Assembly (NCBI RefSeq): GCF_019278465.1
Contig: NZ_CP058983.1
Location: forward strand, 2,355,501 to 2,419,500
Direction of reading: 5' to 3'
DNA length: 64,000 nt
Origin: Tenacibaculum sp. AHE14PA
GTDB taxonomy: Bacteria > Bacteroidota > Bacteroidia > Flavobacteriales > Flavobacteriaceae
Part shown: one piece after another, positions 62,635 through 64,000 of the stretch
How positions within the stretch are numbered: the stretch's first letter is position 1
How the letters are laid out: the number at the start of each line of letters is the position of its first letter
Made by a program: the position numbers and the translations under genes
Notes under the pieces: model-generated
Told to the model about the DNA's origin: nothing
What the model saw: only the letters and a program-made list of their open reading frames with translations
Database searches by the model: none

Positions 62635-64000
62635 ATGTCAGAAGAAAAAAAATCATTGAATTTTTTAGAACAAATTATTGAAGAGGATATTGCAAACGGA
62701 TTGCCAAAAGAGAATTTACGTTTTCGTTTTCCGCCAGAACCTAACGGATATTTACATATCGGTCACACAAAAGCTATCGGAATTAGCTTTGGTTTAGGTG
62801 AAAAATACAATGCGCCAGTAAACTTACGTTTTGATGATACAAACCCTGCTAAAGAAGAGCAAGAGTATGTAGATGCTATTAAAGAAGATGTTACTTGGTT
62901 AGGGTATAAATGGGCAAATGAATTGTACTCATCTGATTACTTTCAGCAATTATACGATTGGGCTGTTTTATTAATAAAAGATGGTAAAGCGTATGTCGAT
63001 AGTCAATCTTCTGAAGAAATGCGCGCTCAAAAAGGAACACCAACAAAGGTTGGAACAAATAGTCCTTTTAGAAGCAGATCTGTTGAAGAAAATTTAGATT
63101 TATTTAGCCGAATGAAAGCTGGTGAATTTGAAGAAGGAACGCATGTTTTAAGAGCTAAAATAGATATGGAATCGCCTAATATGTTATTACGTGATCCGTT
63201 AATGTATCGTATTTTAAAGAAAACACACCACAGAACAGGAAACGATTGGGTTATTTACCCAATGTATGATTGGACGCATGGTGAGAGTGATTATTTAGAG
63301 CAGATTTCACATTCTTTATGTTCTTTAGAATTTAAACCTCATAGAGAATTATACAACTGGTTTCGCGACAATGTTTACGAATACAGTAAAACCGAATTAC
63401 CAAATCCGCCAAAGCAACGCGAGTTTTCTCGTTTAAACTTAAGCTATACTATTATGAGTAAGCGTAAGTTGTTAACATTGGTAGAAAAAGGAATTGTAAA
63501 TGGATGGGATGATCCAAGAATGCCAACAATTTCTGGATTAAGAAGACGTGGTTACACACCAGCATCAATCCGTAATTTTATAGAAACTGTTGGAGTATCA
63601 AAAAGAGAAAATATTATTGATGTTTCGCTGTTAGAGTTTAAGATTCGAGAAGATTTAAACAAAACAGCAAACAGGGTTATGGGAGTTTTAGATCCTGTAA
63701 AAGTAATTATAGATAATTATCCTGAAGATAAAGAAGAGATTTTAATTGCAGAAAACAATCCTGAGGATGAAAATTCTGGCACAAGAATTATTCCTTTCGC
63801 AAGAGAAATTTATATCGAAAGAGAAGATTTTAGAGAGGAAGCAAATAAGAAGTTTTTTAGATTAAAATTAGGAAAAGAAGTTCGTTTAAAAAATGCTTAT
63901 TTTATTACTGCAACAAGTTGTGAAAAAGATGAAAACGGAGAAATTACGGTAATTCACTGTACATATGACCCGAAAACAAAATCGGGAAGTGATACAGAAG
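62635..64000 (+). CDS. glnS: Glutamine--tRNA ligase (3' end cut off by window edge)
   Basis: This class I synthetase charges tRNA-Gln with glutamine. About 455 residues are visible. The HIGH motif is PPEPNGYLHIGHTKA (about residues 32-46), and the KMSKS-type loop is TIMSKRKLL near 273. The catalytic-core block FDDTNPAKEEQEYVDAI is near residue 71. The C-terminal anticodon-binding barrels start near residue 340 and run off the window. It is a separate unit with its own promoter. Its presence means the organism charges tRNA-Gln directly, at least in part. Confidence 0.96.
   Translation, partial: MSEEKKSLNFLEQIIEEDIANGLPKENLRFRFPPEPNGYLHIGHTKAIGISFGLGEKYNAPVNLRFDDTNPAKEEQEYVDAIKEDVTWLGYKWANELYSSDYFQQLYDWAVLLIKDGKAYVDSQSSEEMRAQKGTPTKVGTNSPFRSRSVEENLDLFSRMKAGEFEEGTHVLRAKIDMESPNMLLRDPLMYRILKKTHHRTGNDWVIYPMYDWTHGESDYLEQISHSLCSLEFKPHRELYNWFRDNVYEYSKTELPNPPKQREFSRLNLSYTIMSKRKLLTLVEKGIVNGWDDPRMPTISGLRRRGYTPASIRNFIETVGVSKRENIIDVSLLEFKIREDLNKTANRVMGVLDPVKVIIDNYPEDKEEILIAENNPEDENSGTRIIPFAREIYIEREDFREEANKKFFRLKLGKEVRLKNAYFITATSCEKDENGEITVIHCTYDPKTKSGSDTE

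Overview
The window looks like a chromosomal segment of a low-GC, probably marine member of the Flavobacteriaceae (Bacteroidota). I did not pin down the genus. The evidence is an AT-rich composition with short intergenic gaps and many secreted or lipoprotein enzymes with N-terminal lipoboxes. There is one long protein with a C-terminal type IX secretion (T9SS) sorting domain, a three-gene sdhCAB operon, and promoters of the Bacteroidota type (TAnnTTTG near -7). Families typical of this phylum also occur (DUF2339/DUF3999 pair, DUF3109, HopJ, LytTR two-component pair). Nothing suggests a prophage, IS element, CRISPR array or conjugative element.

Layout. 1-3202 (mostly minus): a cut-off ABC transporter ATPase, a structured intergenic RNA-like element, HopJ and an M28 peptidase. 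3359-12248 (plus): aspS, two small envelope proteins, the DUF2339/DUF3999 membrane pair and a ClC-family chloride transporter with CBS domains. 12238-17635 (minus): glycerophosphodiester phosphodiesterase, M13 metallopeptidase and prolyl oligopeptidase, all lipoproteins. 17800-24808 (plus): thioredoxin, nrdB, nrdA and dGTPase, a dNTP-metabolism cluster interrupted by a repeat-rich gap. 24920-33181: a 1410-residue T9SS adhesin/propeller protein, a fibronectin-like lipoprotein, DUF3109, MarC, an FAD protein and an endonuclease I lipoprotein. 33212-36428: a LytTR response regulator and sensor kinase, a thioredoxin-TPR protein and a frameshifted DUF1573 gene. 36481-43006 (minus): sdhCAB, Nudix, CorA, an alpha/beta hydrolase and a DUF6973-like protein. 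43091-44960: an AraC regulator followed by a fourfold tandem array. 44961-46044: a small Cys-rich protein, a carboxymuconolactone decarboxylase and a cupredoxin-like protein. 46119-53633 (minus): aminopeptidase P, a Crp-like regulator, an RhlE-type helicase, a three-gene envelope operon (permuted papain amidase, beta-barrel, glycine-zipper lipoprotein), and a RimK-type ligase with a broken aspartoacylase partner. 53780-64000 (plus): a sortilin-like propeller protein, zinc ribbon, folB, tRNA-Cys, a metallo-beta-lactamase fold hydrolase, an S8 protease, an M1 aminopeptidase and a cut-off glnS.

The most striking object is the array at 43876-44826. Four copies of a roughly 250-bp unit follow the AraC gene, and each begins with a copy of the last ~50 bp of that gene. 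Read on the minus strand, every unit carries in order a palindrome centred about 43 bp upstream of the predicted start, a TATATTTG -7 element, about 100 nt containing CCCC blocks spaced exactly 17 nt apart, and a hairpin followed by a T-run. I read this as four tandem small-RNA genes of a family I do not recognise. Short peptides on that strand are not conserved between the units, which favours a noncoding product.

Second-tier observations are the glycine-zipper lipoprotein operon, two genes broken at homopolymers (DUF1573 and aspartoacylase), a ClC protein with Gln where the gating Glu normally sits, possible leaderless transcripts, and degenerate dispersed inverted repeats.
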